Below are positions 52,190 to 61,833 of a DNA stretch of 64,000 nt, one piece after another. The position numbers were made by a program, and so were the translations under genes. The notes beneath the pieces are model-generated. The model saw nothing but the letters and a program-made list of their open reading frames with translations. It ran no database searches and was not told the origin of the DNA. This stretch comes from Streptomyces sp. MZ04 (lineage in GTDB: Bacteria > Actinomycetota > Actinomycetes > Streptomycetales > Streptomycetaceae), in NCBI RefSeq assembly GCF_004684775.1, contig NZ_SRIC01000005.1, forward strand, positions 19,782 to 83,781, in the 5' to 3' direction. Every line of letters begins with the position of its first letter. Position 1 is the stretch's first letter.

Positions 52190-54387
52190 CCGGCGTCTTT
52201 GAACCGAGCAGCCTGCGGCATAGCTCCACCGTGCGCAACACGATGGGAGGAACGGTTTTCGGGACCAGCGTGCAGGCCGGAGTGATCAACTCGTTCCACC
52301 TTCACCTCGCTGCCCAGCTGAACCCCCTTACACCGCGCGAGGTCATGCCGGTCCCAGCCTCCTTCACCGACCGTGTCAGCGCGCTCTGGGCCGTGACCGA
52401 CCGCCTGGCCCGGCTTCCTTCGGACACCGCGCGGATCGTCGTGATCAGGGGCGGCAGCGGAATCGGTAAGACCACGCTCGCGTCTCGCCTGATACACGAG
52501 CACCAGCCGCAGTTCCCCGGCGGCCAGCTCTACGCCGACCTGCGGGGATACGCACCTAGCGGTCCTGCCCGCACGCCGGAGGTCCTCGCCCAGCTCCTGC
52601 GGTCCATCCGTCCCGGGGCCCAGCCCACCTCGCCCGAGGACCTCGGCGCCCTGTGGCGCTCGGCCACCGCCGCAGATCCCGACCGCCCCGTGTGCCTGCT
52701 CTTGGACAACGTCGTGCGCGGCAACCAGATCCGCCCGCTGCTCCCAGGCGGCCCCGGTCATCTGGTCGTTGTCACGAGCCGCGACCCGCTAGCGGAACTC
52801 GCCCCGGACGGCGCTGTGCGCTACGAGCTCGGCCCCTTCGATGAGTCTGCTGTCCGGGACTACCTCTCCGCGTGCCTCGGCGACGAACGCACAGCCCCGG
52901 ACCGAGAGGCGATTGCCGAACTCACCCGGCTCTCGGCGGGTTCCCCATTGGCGCTGGCCCTTGCCGTCACGGAACTCGCCGCCGACCCCGACCAGTCCCT
53001 CGCTGGACTCCTCACCGCCTTGTCCCACCCACACCGCCAGACCTCCACTCCCCACAACCCGCAGGAGACGGCCGTGACCACGGCACTGGCACGCGCCTAT
53101 CAGGAACTCCCCTCCGGCACCGCCCTTGTCTACCGGCGCATGGGCCATCTGTTCCCTCTCGACCTCGATGCCGCGACCACGGCGGCGGCCTGCAACCTGT
53201 CCCAGGCCGCCGCGACTCAGGCACTCCAAGACCTGCGCGAGGTGCATCTGCTCGAAGCGGGCAGCACCGAGGCGGACCCCGTGCGCGGCCCGTTGTACCG
53301 GTTCCACGACGCTGCCCGCGGGCATGCCGCCAACCTCGCCGCCCAGGAGGACGGTGCCGACGCCCTCGCCGCGGCGCTGCGCCGCACCCTCGACTTCTAC
53401 CTGCAGACCACCACCGCCGCCGAGCGCCGCATCACTCCCACCCACCGCCACCTGTCCCGGGACTACGTCTACCCGCCCGCGGAGCCGATCCAGTTCTCTG
53501 ACGACGCCCCCGCGCTGGCCTGGCTGAAAGCCCAACGGCACAACCTGCTCGCCGCAGTACGCGCCGCCGACGCAGCCCGGCTCGACAGCTGTGTATGGCA
53601 ACAGGCCCACTCCCTGTGGCCTCTGTTGCGCGAGTCGCATGACTACACCCTGTGGTTCAAGACGCACGAGCTCGGTATTCAGGCAGCCCGCCGGTGCGGC
53701 GATCGTGTCGCTGAGCGGGAACTTCTGGGCACGATGGGCATCGCCCTGCGCGGCGCCGGCCGCTACAGCGAGGCCATCACCGCCTACACCCGGGTGCTGG
53801 AGATGGCGTGCGCGGACGGGGACTCGCGCAGCGAATCCCAGACACGGCACGAGCTCGGTGCCACCTACCTCGCCGCCGGCCAGCTGCAGCAGGCACAGCC
53901 TCTGCTCGTCGAAGCCCGCGCGCTACGCGAATCCCTGGGCGCAAGCGCCGAAAGCGAGCGGGACTGGATCTACTACCGGCGCGGGATCGCGCTGACCGAC
54001 ATCTGCCTCGGCCAGGTCCACCTCGGACATGGCCAGGCCAACGACGCCATCGCCACGCTGACCTCGGCCCGCGAAGTGCTGCTCCAGCTCCCGGTCCCCG
54101 ACCGCTTCGACGCCGCACGCGCCCTGGCGTTCCTCGGCCGCGCCTACGCCCGCGGGGGCGACCTCGAGACGGCCAAGGAGTGCGGACGTCAGGCAGCTGC
54201 GGAGTTCAGCACGCGCGGCTCGGTCCGGTGGGGCGCCCACAGTCTGGAAATGCTCGGTCAGACCGCGCAGGACGCAGGGCGGCACGAACAGGCTGCTGAG
54301 CTGTTCACCGAGGCGCTGGCCCTCTACAAGTTGATCAGCCCCAGGGACGCCGACCGGGTCCGTGAGCGCCTCCGGAGGGCCAGGTGA
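52186..54387 (+). CDS. STAND NTPase: NB-ARC, winged helix, TPR
   Basis: The product is 733 aa from GTG 52186. In order: an N-terminal strand motif G-G-T-V-F-G-T-S-V-Q-A-G-V-I-N-S-F-H-L-H (20-40), Walker A G-G-S-G-I-G-K-T-T (89-97), Walker B V-C-L-L-L-D-N (169-175), V-V-V-T-S-R-D (194-200), G-S-P-L-A-L (about 310), a winged helix (about 355-420) and TPRs to the end. This is a complete STAND sensor-switch. No recognisable effector (protease, TIR, nuclease) is fused, so an effector would have to be a separate protein. It overlaps both neighbours. Confidence 0.88.
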   Translation: MTGVFEPSSLRHSSTVRNTMGGTVFGTSVQAGVINSFHLHLAAQLNPLTPREVMPVPASFTDRVSALWAVTDRLARLPSDTARIVVIRGGSGIGKTTLASRLIHEHQPQFPGGQLYADLRGYAPSGPARTPEVLAQLLRSIRPGAQPTSPEDLGALWRSATAADPDRPVCLLLDNVVRGNQIRPLLPGGPGHLVVVTSRDPLAELAPDGAVRYELGPFDESAVRDYLSACLGDERTAPDREAIAELTRLSAGSPLALALAVTELAADPDQSLAGLLTALSHPHRQTSTPHNPQETAVTTALARAYQELPSGTALVYRRMGHLFPLDLDAATTAAACNLSQAAATQALQDLREVHLLEAGSTEADPVRGPLYRFHDAARGHAANLAAQEDGADALAAALRRTLDFYLQTTTAAERRITPTHRHLSRDYVYPPAEPIQFSDDAPALAWLKAQRHNLLAAVRAADAARLDSCVWQQAHSLWPLLRESHDYTLWFKTHELGIQAARRCGDRVAERELLGTMGIALRGAGRYSEAITAYTRVLEMACADGDSRSESQTRHELGATYLAAGQLQQAQPLLVEARALRESLGASAESERDWIYYRRGIALTDICLGQVHLGHGQANDAIATLTSAREVLLQLPVPDRFDAARALAFLGRAYARGGDLETAKECGRQAAAEFSTRGSVRWGAHSLEMLGQTAQDAGRHEQAAELFTEALALYKLISPRDADRVRERLRRAR

Positions 54388-55811
54388 CCGAAACCGGCAC
54401 GACCGTCTCGCCGAGTGATCAGCGTCTGCTAACCGGCTTGCCAGCCGCGACGGCTGCCCGGGCCTCGCCCAGCCATCCCGCTCCCCCAACCATCACTGAC
54501 GAGGAAAGAGGAACTACCGCTGTGGAGGCTTACGGAAATCTGCCCGAGGCGTCGGCGCAGATCTGCCGACTGCTCGCAGCGCTGCCACCGGCCCAGTGGG
54601 ACATCGACACGGCGGTCGCCGTGTGCGGCCTGTCCCGGCAGGAGACGGTCGGGCAGCTGGAAACGCTCTGTGACGCCGGCCTGGCGCAGCGGCAGGGGCA
54701 GCATCCGGTGCGCGGTGACCTGTACGGGTTCCACGACGATGTTCGTCGACGTGCCCGGGTACACGCCGAGGCGGAAGAGACCAACCAGTCGCACATCAGG
54801 GCATTGGCGTGCTGGTTGGATTGGATGCTGGCCACCACCAGCAGCGCGGAGCGGCTGCTGATGCCCTGGCGCCGCATGTTGTCCCGTGACCTGAGCGGAG
54901 TCCCGGCGCCAGCCCCGTTCACGGACGAGGACGGGGCCCTGGCCTGGCTCCAGACGCACCAGGGCGACCTTGAATTGGCGGTCTATGCCGCCGAAGACCG
55001 CCGCTGGCTGCCGCTCGTGTGGCAGCTCGTCCACGCTGCCGGGCCGCTCTTCCAGCGGCTGCCACCCCTCGAACTGTGGCGGAACCTGCACGAGCGAGGA
55101 CTGAAAGCAGCGCGGGCGTGTGGCCACCAGGAGGCGGAGCGCGAACTGCTCACCACCGGTGCCTCCGTGCTGCGCGGCCTGCGCGACGTTACCGAGGCCG
55201 CCCGCTGGGCATCCCTTGCATTCGACAGCGCTGAGGCCACAGCCGACCAACGCAGCAAGGCCCAAGCCCTCTACGAACTCGGCTTATGCCACGACGCAGA
55301 TGGCCGCGCGGAGCCCGCCATCGCACTGCTGTCTGATGCGATAAGCGTCTGGGAAGGGCCGCCGATCTCAGACCAGCACGGTGCCGCCTTGTGTCGGCTG
55401 GCGCTGGGGAGCATCAGCTTGGAGGCCGCCCGAGCTGAGCCAGCCCTTGACCACCTCAGGCGCGCCGTCTGGGAACTGACGGGGGTAGGCGACCGGTTCA
55501 ACGCCGCCCGGGCTCAGGCCCGCCGCGGTCTGGCACATGCTCAACTCGGCCATCATGAACGGGCGATCAGCCTCCTTAGCGAGGCGCTGGACAGCTTCAT
55601 CGCAATGGACTCTCCGCCTCAGCAGGCCCGCGTCCTGGCTGCGCTCGGCGAGACGACCGTGCGGCAAGGCAACTGGCGGGATGCCCGGGACTACTTTCAG
55701 CAGGCCAGGATTGTCTTTGAGCGCTTCGACGCTCTGGCAGCCGACCAGATAATGCGGCGCCTCCGCACGCTGGAGTCACCCCTGCCGAACGTTCTTGAGG
55801 GGAGGGGCTGA
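54384..55811 (+). CDS. STAND-like protein without the NTPase domain
   Basis: The product is 475 aa from GTG 54384 (GTGA overlap). It aligns with the C-terminal two-thirds of the preceding protein: the winged helix (L-L-A-A-L-P-P-A-Q-W-D-I-D-T-A-V-A-V-C-G), R-G-D-L-Y-G-F-H-D-D-V-R-R-R-A-R-V-H-A, W-L-Q-T-H-Q-G-D-L-E-L-A-V, and TPRs to the end. No Walker A or B is present. A unique 50-residue N-terminus replaces the NTPase. It may form mixed assemblies with the full-length protein, as a decoy, an inhibitor or a second sensor. Confidence 0.8.
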   Translation: MTETGTTVSPSDQRLLTGLPAATAARASPSHPAPPTITDEERGTTAVEAYGNLPEASAQICRLLAALPPAQWDIDTAVAVCGLSRQETVGQLETLCDAGLAQRQGQHPVRGDLYGFHDDVRRRARVHAEAEETNQSHIRALACWLDWMLATTSSAERLLMPWRRMLSRDLSGVPAPAPFTDEDGALAWLQTHQGDLELAVYAAEDRRWLPLVWQLVHAAGPLFQRLPPLELWRNLHERGLKAARACGHQEAERELLTTGASVLRGLRDVTEAARWASLAFDSAEATADQRSKAQALYELGLCHDADGRAEPAIALLSDAISVWEGPPISDQHGAALCRLALGSISLEAARAEPALDHLRRAVWELTGVGDRFNAARAQARRGLAHAQLGHHERAISLLSEALDSFIAMDSPPQQARVLAALGETTVRQGNWRDARDYFQQARIVFERFDALAADQIMRRLRTLESPLPNVLEGRG

Positions 55812-55812
55812 T

Positions 55813-58533
55813 ATGGAACTCTGGCCCCATCAACGGGACGCCTCACATGACGTGCAGAAGGGCTGGAGCCGCAATCCGCGGGTCACATGCGTCATGCCAT
55901 GCGGCACGGGCAAGACCGGTGTAGGTGCCGATGCCGCCGGACAGATCGCGCCCGCGGGCCGCCGCATCATCGCCGCGCCGACTGTGGAGCTGCTCTCCCA
56001 GCAGCTCAACGAATGGGCCAGAGTGCTCGGCACGCACGAACGGCTGGGGGAGCTCACCGCCGTGTGCTCGGACCCGGCCGCCATGCATCGTGACGGCATG
56101 GACGAGCGCGTCCTGCGCGCCGATGTGACCACCGACCCGCGGCAGGTGGCCCGCAGCGTCGCGCGGAGTACCGCGGCGACCGTGGCCTGTACGTACGACA
56201 GCCTGCCCGTCGTCTCCGAGGCGCACCGCGTCCACGGGCTGCCGCCCTGGGACGTCGTCGTCGCGGATGAGGCGCATCGTACCGTCGGCGTGCGCGGACG
56301 CCTGTGGTCGACCGTGCATGACGACCTCCTCATCCCGGCGAAGCGGCGCCTGTACATGACTGCCACGCCCCGCATCCTGGGTGCCTCCGGCAGATCCGAG
56401 GACACCGAACTGGTCGGCATGAACAACGAACGTGTCTACGGACCTGAGGTCCACCATCTGAGCTACGCCTCCGCGTACGAACGCGGTCTCCTCGCGGGCT
56501 ATCAAGTGATCGTGGCCTGTGTGACGCGGGAGGAAGTCCGGTGCCTGGCCGCCGACTTCACGCGCCGGCCCAGCACGCACTACCAGGTGGGCAGCACAGC
56601 AATGGCCGCCCCCATGCTCGCCCGACAGGTGGCAGTACTCCGCGCCGTCGCGCAAACTGGCCTCCGGCGGATGATCACGTACCACCACCGGGTGCAGGAC
56701 GCACACTGGTTCGCTCGCACCCTGCCCCAGGTCGCCGAGTGGCTCGACCTCCCCCTCGCCCTGCGCACCGGTTGCGTGTACGGATCGCAGCCGTTCCAGG
56801 ACCGACGCGAGGTTCTCGACCTCCTGCGGGGAGGACCGACCAGCGAGACAACCGTCATCTCCAACGCCCGGGTTCTGGCTGAAGGGGTGGACGCCCCATC
56901 GGTCGACGCGGTCGCCTTCATCGACTCCCGCGACTCCGTCGTCGACGTGGTCCAGGCCGTCGGCCGCGCCTTGCGCCTGGGCGGCCGCGCTCACAAGACC
57001 GCGTCCGTAATCATCCCCGTGCTCCTCGACGCCGGGCAGGACCCCGAGGAGGCCCTGGCCGGCTCCACGTGGTCCCCGGTCTGGCGGGTGCTGCGCGCGC
57101 TACGCGCCCACGACGAACGACTCGCGGCTCATCTCGACTCAGCGCGGCGCACCTTCGGCCAGAGCGAATCAGTCACCAGGAATCTGCACGAGCTGCCCGA
57201 CTGGCTGCACGTCACCGGGATGCCCGTCCCGGAGTACTTCGCCGACGCCATCTACACGCAGCTGGTGCGTACCTCCACGCCGGCCTGGGAGGAATACCTC
57301 GGCGCCGCACAGCAGTACCACCAAGAGCACGGCCACCTGCGTGTCACGCACACTCAGGTGAGCGGGACCGGGCTCGCACTCGGCAGATGGCTGGGCAAAC
57401 AACGCTCCCTGCGCCGTGCAGGCCACCTGCTGCCCGAACGCGAGCATCAGCTCGACAGATTGGGCATCCTCTGGAATCCCATGGAGGCCCACCGGCAGGA
57501 AGCCCTCTCTGCAGCGCGGCTCTTCGTCTCCCGTGAAGGACACCTACGGGTTCCCAAAGGGCATCTTGAAGAAGGGTTTCCGCTCGGCACGTTCCTTCAG
57601 AATGTCCGACGGGGCGAAATCGATCTATCCGAGGAAGAGAGCGAGCAGCTCCGCTCGTGGGGTTTCACCTGGAAGTCGCGCTACGACGAGTACTGGGACG
57701 AGATGATCCGGGCGGCCCGGAAGTACCGGGACCGCGAAGGGAACTTGCTCGTCCCCGCCCGCCATGTCGAGCCGGGGAGTCCTCCCGCCAACCTGGGAAA
57801 CTGGATTGCTCTCACCCGAAGCAAGCGAGATGAACTCCCGGCCGAACGACGGGAACAGCTCGATGAACTCGGCATGGTGTGGAGTGTCTACGAATACGAC
57901 TGGAGCCTCAGGTTCGGAGCGGTCGAGAAGTTTCATAGAGAGAACGGACATCTGAAACTTCCCGTGGGATACACCGTCGACATCGACGGCGAAGAGGTCG
58001 ACCTCCATGCATGGCTGAGAAATCTGCGCAGCCACTACCGCAGCAACAGGCTGAAGCCTGAGCGCGCATCGCAGCTCGAGGAGCTCGGGATGGTCTGGAA
58101 TGAGCACGACCATGCATGGGAGGTAATGTTCCACGCCGCCTGCGAATACTACACAAGGGAGGGGAATCTCCTTGTGCCCAGCGGTCATTTGACTGATGGC
58201 AGCCCGCCGCGGAATCTCGGCAACTGGATCGCAGCGCAACGGCAGGCCCGCCTATCCCAGGATCGCCGTTCTCGACTCGCCGAGATCGGCATGGTCTGGG
58301 ACGTACAGAAGTACCACTGGGACCGGAACGTCAGGGCAGCGCAGAAATACTTCAAGGAATACGGAAATCTGCGAGTTCCGTATTCCTTCTCCGTTGCCGC
58401 CCATGACGGGGAGATTATCCCGCTCGGTCAGTGGGTGAGCGCACAGCGAAGCCACTACAAGAAAGGAAAGCTCTCCGTACGGAAAGTTGATGATCTTACT
58501 CGAGTCGGCATGGAGTGGCCAAGGCTCCATTAG
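55813..58533 (+). CDS. DEAH-box helicase with six HA repeats (TtrA-like)
   Basis: The product is 906 aa. ATG 55813 lies one base after the preceding stop. Helicase motifs: I P-C-G-T-G-K-T-G (29-36), II D-E-A-H (152-155), III T-A-T (183-185), V L-A-E-G-V-D-A-P (about 355-362) and VI Q-A-V-G-R-A-L-R-L-G (381-390). From about 480 to the end are six helicase-associated repeats, each about 65-75 residues with E-x-G-N/H-L-x-V-P, L-G-x-W and L-G-M-V-W. This layout is like the Streptomyces telomere-associated helicase TtrA, as I recall it. The start is coupled to the STAND pair. Confidence 0.88.
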   Translation: MELWPHQRDASHDVQKGWSRNPRVTCVMPCGTGKTGVGADAAGQIAPAGRRIIAAPTVELLSQQLNEWARVLGTHERLGELTAVCSDPAAMHRDGMDERVLRADVTTDPRQVARSVARSTAATVACTYDSLPVVSEAHRVHGLPPWDVVVADEAHRTVGVRGRLWSTVHDDLLIPAKRRLYMTATPRILGASGRSEDTELVGMNNERVYGPEVHHLSYASAYERGLLAGYQVIVACVTREEVRCLAADFTRRPSTHYQVGSTAMAAPMLARQVAVLRAVAQTGLRRMITYHHRVQDAHWFARTLPQVAEWLDLPLALRTGCVYGSQPFQDRREVLDLLRGGPTSETTVISNARVLAEGVDAPSVDAVAFIDSRDSVVDVVQAVGRALRLGGRAHKTASVIIPVLLDAGQDPEEALAGSTWSPVWRVLRALRAHDERLAAHLDSARRTFGQSESVTRNLHELPDWLHVTGMPVPEYFADAIYTQLVRTSTPAWEEYLGAAQQYHQEHGHLRVTHTQVSGTGLALGRWLGKQRSLRRAGHLLPEREHQLDRLGILWNPMEAHRQEALSAARLFVSREGHLRVPKGHLEEGFPLGTFLQNVRRGEIDLSEEESEQLRSWGFTWKSRYDEYWDEMIRAARKYRDREGNLLVPARHVEPGSPPANLGNWIALTRSKRDELPAERREQLDELGMVWSVYEYDWSLRFGAVEKFHRENGHLKLPVGYTVDIDGEEVDLHAWLRNLRSHYRSNRLKPERASQLEELGMVWNEHDHAWEVMFHAACEYYTREGNLLVPSGHLTDGSPPRNLGNWIAAQRQARLSQDRRSRLAEIGMVWDVQKYHWDRNVRAAQKYFKEYGNLRVPYSFSVAAHDGEIIPLGQWVSAQRSHYKKGKLSVRKVDDLTRVGMEWPRLH

Positions 58534-58787
58534 CTACTCGATTTTTGTAGCCGTGCCCTGCCAGGGTCTCTTGCAGGTGAGACCCCCTTGCTAGGGGCGG
58601 GAGTTGCTTGTCCTCACGGCTGTGCGCAAGGTGCTCTTCCCATATGGGCCGATCACCTTCCTCCGCCGCGCGGGCCCGGATGCAGGCCCGGTGCACGCGG
58701 CACAACCGCTTTTGCTGGAGGTAAACGATGGTCAGGGCAGCGCCGAAGGTGTCGCACAGTCGCAGCGGCGTGGGCGTCGTCGGCTGT
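58534..58787. other. Intergenic stretch after the helicase
   Basis: About 250 bp with no plausible gene and no clear hairpin. It separates the helicase operon from a convergent regulator remnant. Confidence 0.45.
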
Positions 58788-59126
58788 CTAACCACCCGCG
58801 ACGCCGTGAATGTCGATGGTGGGCGGCAGGGCGAGGACACGATCGCACAGGTCCGTTCCGGCCGAAGCACCGATGTCAGCGAGACTGGCGGCGAGGTCGG
58901 CCAGTCGAGCCCGTGCGGTCGAGCGCAACCGTGCGCGAGGGACCCGATCCAGGACAGCGAGAGCCCGCTCGGCCGCATCGTCCGGGTGGGCGGGAGTTTC
59001 GCACTGCGCGAGGGTCAAAGAGGCGGCTGCCCAGCCCGGGGTGCCGGCAATGCAGGAGTTCAGAGAGGACTCTGCTGCCGCGATCGCCTTGTCGGTACGG
59101 TTCAGCGCGCGGTGGGCTTCGGCCGG
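58788..59126 (-). pseudogene. C-terminal remnant of a TPR regulator
   Basis: The minus-strand frame is open from a stop at 59127-59129 to a TGA at 58788. It reads A-E-A-H-R-A-L-N-R-T-D-K-A-I-A-A-A-E-S-S, then T-L-A-Q-C-E-T-P-A-H-P-D-D-A-A-E-R-A, and ends D-R-V-L-A-L-P-P-T-I. This is the usual C-terminal TPR end of Streptomyces regulators. The N-terminal and HTH parts are missing, since the upstream DNA now belongs to the divergent 510-aa gene's leader. Confidence 0.55.
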
Positions 59127-59229
59127 TCACCGGTGCTGTCCTGTTCTTCTTCCGGTACGCCGAATCGTGAGCAGCGAACGAACATCCCGCGAGCAACCTT
59201 GCGGCTCTGGGGCCATCAAGGAGGACGAC

Positions 59230-60762
59230 ATGACTCAACCGGTTGAGTCACGGGCCCGGAGTGTCGTACCGCTCCTGTACCACCTGCTGGACGCTCCGGA
59301 GCTCAACTGCGCCTCACCGAACAAGCTCCGGGTCCTGTGGCCGATCATGGCCGAAGACGCCGCGAGAGCGTTACAAGAGCCGCGACTCGCTAGGGTCCGG
59401 CCCTCCACGGCTACCTACAAGCGGTGGCTGGCTGGCACCCACATCCCCCGCGGCGACCTGCGCACCATCCTCGAAGCCTATTTCGGCAAGAAGGTCGAGG
59501 CCCTCTTCCAGCTCGTCCCCGCGCGCGACATCGTCCGCCCCCGCCCGCTGGACCGAAGGACGCGCACCGCAGTACGGCAATCCCTGGACTACACCTGGCC
59601 CACGTCCCGGCACGTCCCCGGCGAACCGGACGCTGGAATCTTTGGCAGCTGGGAGCTCACCGGCGGACGGCACTTCGACGGCACCTCGATCGGCGTGCAG
59701 ATCTACGAAGCTGAGCCCCGCGGCGACGTCATGGAGATCAGCTCCGCAGACCTCCCTCACCTGGAGACCTTCGTCCGCTCCTCGCGCAGGGGCGTGATTT
59801 TGGCCTCTCCCGGTGCGGCCGGCGGGTCCGGTCTGTACGTGATGGACGCCGCGCTCGCCCGCCAGGACCTCTTTGTGGGCCAGGACCCGCGTGTACCGCT
59901 CGCCTACCAGCTGGATGACCTGGTCTACGCGATGATCTGGGCGCTGCACGTCATGGATGACGGTCTGCTGGCGGATGACAATCCGCTCTCCGACCGTGCC
60001 GAGCAACTTCGGCATTACGTCAGGATCAGTAACTCGGCGCCGCCGCGATCCGAGATGCCCGACCTCTCCCCCATCGGTGCCGCGTGGTTGGGCTCCAGTC
60101 TCTGCGCCCAGTACATCGTCCGCCATCTCGGTGACCTTCCCGAGGTGCCTGCGTTCTGGACCCGCGAAGCCACCGGGGAGGAATGCGCACCGTGGCTGCT
60201 CTTCAGGCACAAGCACGACTACTTGCAGAAGGTCGCCGATCGCTTCGCGGGGCCGGGAAGCGCGCTCGGTCGCGCGTTTTGCGTCCCAGAGTCCGTCGTT
60301 CGATCAAGCGAGGTTTATGAGCGAATTCTTCTGTTCCTCGCGATTGCGATGATGGAGATGTACGGGGTCAAAGTGTGGCTGAGCGCGGAGCAGGAGTTCC
60401 AAGAGGTCGAGGGGTTCGTCCTGGCACGCAACCAGGCCATCCTGGCGAACTGGGTGCGCGAAGAATCCGTCTGGCGGGTCGCCACTACCAGCACGCGACG
60501 GGAGGTGGCTCCCTACCAGGAGGTGATTGACCACGCGCGGGCCCACAGTCTGGTTGACGGGCCGACGCCGACGGCGCGGCTGCGGGCCCTGGCCGATTAC
60601 CTCGGCCTGGACTGGACCTGGTTGGTCGGCCGGTGTCAGGACCTCGCCGAGGAGGGGCTCACCCGCATGCTGCGTCCCCGCAGCCGCCTTCTCACGCTCA
60701 CGGCACTCGACGAGACTCTGCGTTTCATCTGCATGCTGGGCGGCCCGCATGACGGCCGATAG
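59230..60762 (+). CDS. Putative regulator with the same N-terminal domain type
   Basis: The product is 510 aa. AGGAGG lies five bases before ATG 59230. R-P-S-T-A-T-Y-K-R-W-L-A-G and R-T-I-L-E-A-Y-F-G-K-K-V-E-A-L-F match the HTH-like N-terminal domain of the regulators at 36017-39955. The middle (residues about 110-400) is a unique alpha/beta region and the end is helical. It is likely DNA-binding. It precedes the asparaginase gene by about 40 bp. Confidence 0.65.
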   Translation: MTQPVESRARSVVPLLYHLLDAPELNCASPNKLRVLWPIMAEDAARALQEPRLARVRPSTATYKRWLAGTHIPRGDLRTILEAYFGKKVEALFQLVPARDIVRPRPLDRRTRTAVRQSLDYTWPTSRHVPGEPDAGIFGSWELTGGRHFDGTSIGVQIYEAEPRGDVMEISSADLPHLETFVRSSRRGVILASPGAAGGSGLYVMDAALARQDLFVGQDPRVPLAYQLDDLVYAMIWALHVMDDGLLADDNPLSDRAEQLRHYVRISNSAPPRSEMPDLSPIGAAWLGSSLCAQYIVRHLGDLPEVPAFWTREATGEECAPWLLFRHKHDYLQKVADRFAGPGSALGRAFCVPESVVRSSEVYERILLFLAIAMMEMYGVKVWLSAEQEFQEVEGFVLARNQAILANWVREESVWRVATTSTRREVAPYQEVIDHARAHSLVDGPTPTARLRALADYLGLDWTWLVGRCQDLAEEGLTRMLRPRSRLLTLTALDETLRFICMLGGPHDGR

Positions 60763-60804
60763 GCTCAACTCGCCCTGCTCCAAACGCGATCCGAGGAATG
60801 TGCG

Positions 60805-61833
60805 TTGACGAAGGCAAGTTCTCTTCCTCCCATGGTGCTCGTGATCAGCCTCGGCGGCACCATCACGATGACCCCCACTACCGCGGAGGGCGCGGCGCAA
60901 CCCACACTGAGCGCGGAGGACCTGCTCGCGGCCGTGCCGCAACTGGCCGACACCGGCATCGTCGTCAAGACTCAGTCGTTCACGACCAAGCCGGGCGCCT
61001 CCCTGACGTTCGACGAGATCGAGGAGCTCGCCGGCCAACTGCGGGCCATGGACGGGCAGAGCACTTTCGACGGCTTCGTCGTGGCCCAGGGGACCGACAC
61101 CTTGGAGGAGACGTCCTACCTGCTGAGTCTGCTGTACGCGGGCGAGACGCCTCTGATCATCACGGGCGCGATGCGCGCCCCCTACCTGGCCGGAGCCGAC
61201 GGACCGGCGAACCTGCTCGCCTCTGTCACCGTCGCGGCGAGCCCCCAGGCCCGCGGCCTTGGCGCCCTGGTCGTCTTCAACGACCAGATCTTCGACGCCG
61301 CGAGGGTCCGCAAGACCCACAGCACCAGAACGAACGCGTTCGCCGCACCTGACACCGGCCCCCTGGGCATCGTGGCCGAAGGCCGCCTGCGGCTCCTTGC
61401 GATCCCCGCGCACAAACCCCTCCCCCTCTCCGCAGTAATGACCCGACCGGCCCGCGTCGGCGTATACCCCGCGTCCCTCGGCGATGACGGCACATTGCTG
61501 GCGCCGCTCCTCGAACAGGTCGACGGCATGGTCATCGCCGCCTTCGGAGTCGGTCACGTGCCCGCGACCTGGGTCCCCATCCTCCAGGAGGCCGCTCAGC
61601 GGATCCCGGTCGTCCTCGCTTCCCGCACCGGTGGCGGCACCACCCTCACGCACGCGTACGGATTCGACGGCTCGGAAAAAGACCTGTTGGACCGGGGTCT
61701 GATCGGGGCCGGACACCTTGACCCGTACAAAGCCCGCCATCTGCTGACGGTCCTGCTGCGCAGCGGCGCCGAGCGCGACTCGATCGTCGCCACCTTTGCA
61801 CCCGCCGGGACGACCGCGGAGGGACGTGGCTGA
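60805..61833 (+). CDS. L-asparaginase
   Basis: The product is 342 aa. TTG 60805 follows GAGGAA. The catalytic motifs are present: S-L-G-G-T-I-T (Thr19) and A-Q-G-T-D-T-L (T97-D98-T99), with the family segment G-A-M-R-A-P and A-D-G-P-A-N-L. There is no signal peptide, so it is cytoplasmic. It hydrolyses asparagine, or a related amide, to aspartate and ammonia. The stop overlaps the ATG of the DUF296 gene, which is an unusual partner. Confidence 0.9.
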   Translation: MTKASSLPPMVLVISLGGTITMTPTTAEGAAQPTLSAEDLLAAVPQLADTGIVVKTQSFTTKPGASLTFDEIEELAGQLRAMDGQSTFDGFVVAQGTDTLEETSYLLSLLYAGETPLIITGAMRAPYLAGADGPANLLASVTVAASPQARGLGALVVFNDQIFDAARVRKTHSTRTNAFAAPDTGPLGIVAEGRLRLLAIPAHKPLPLSAVMTRPARVGVYPASLGDDGTLLAPLLEQVDGMVIAAFGVGHVPATWVPILQEAAQRIPVVLASRTGGGTTLTHAYGFDGSEKDLLDRGLIGAGHLDPYKARHLLTVLLRSGAERDSIVATFAPAGTTAEGRG

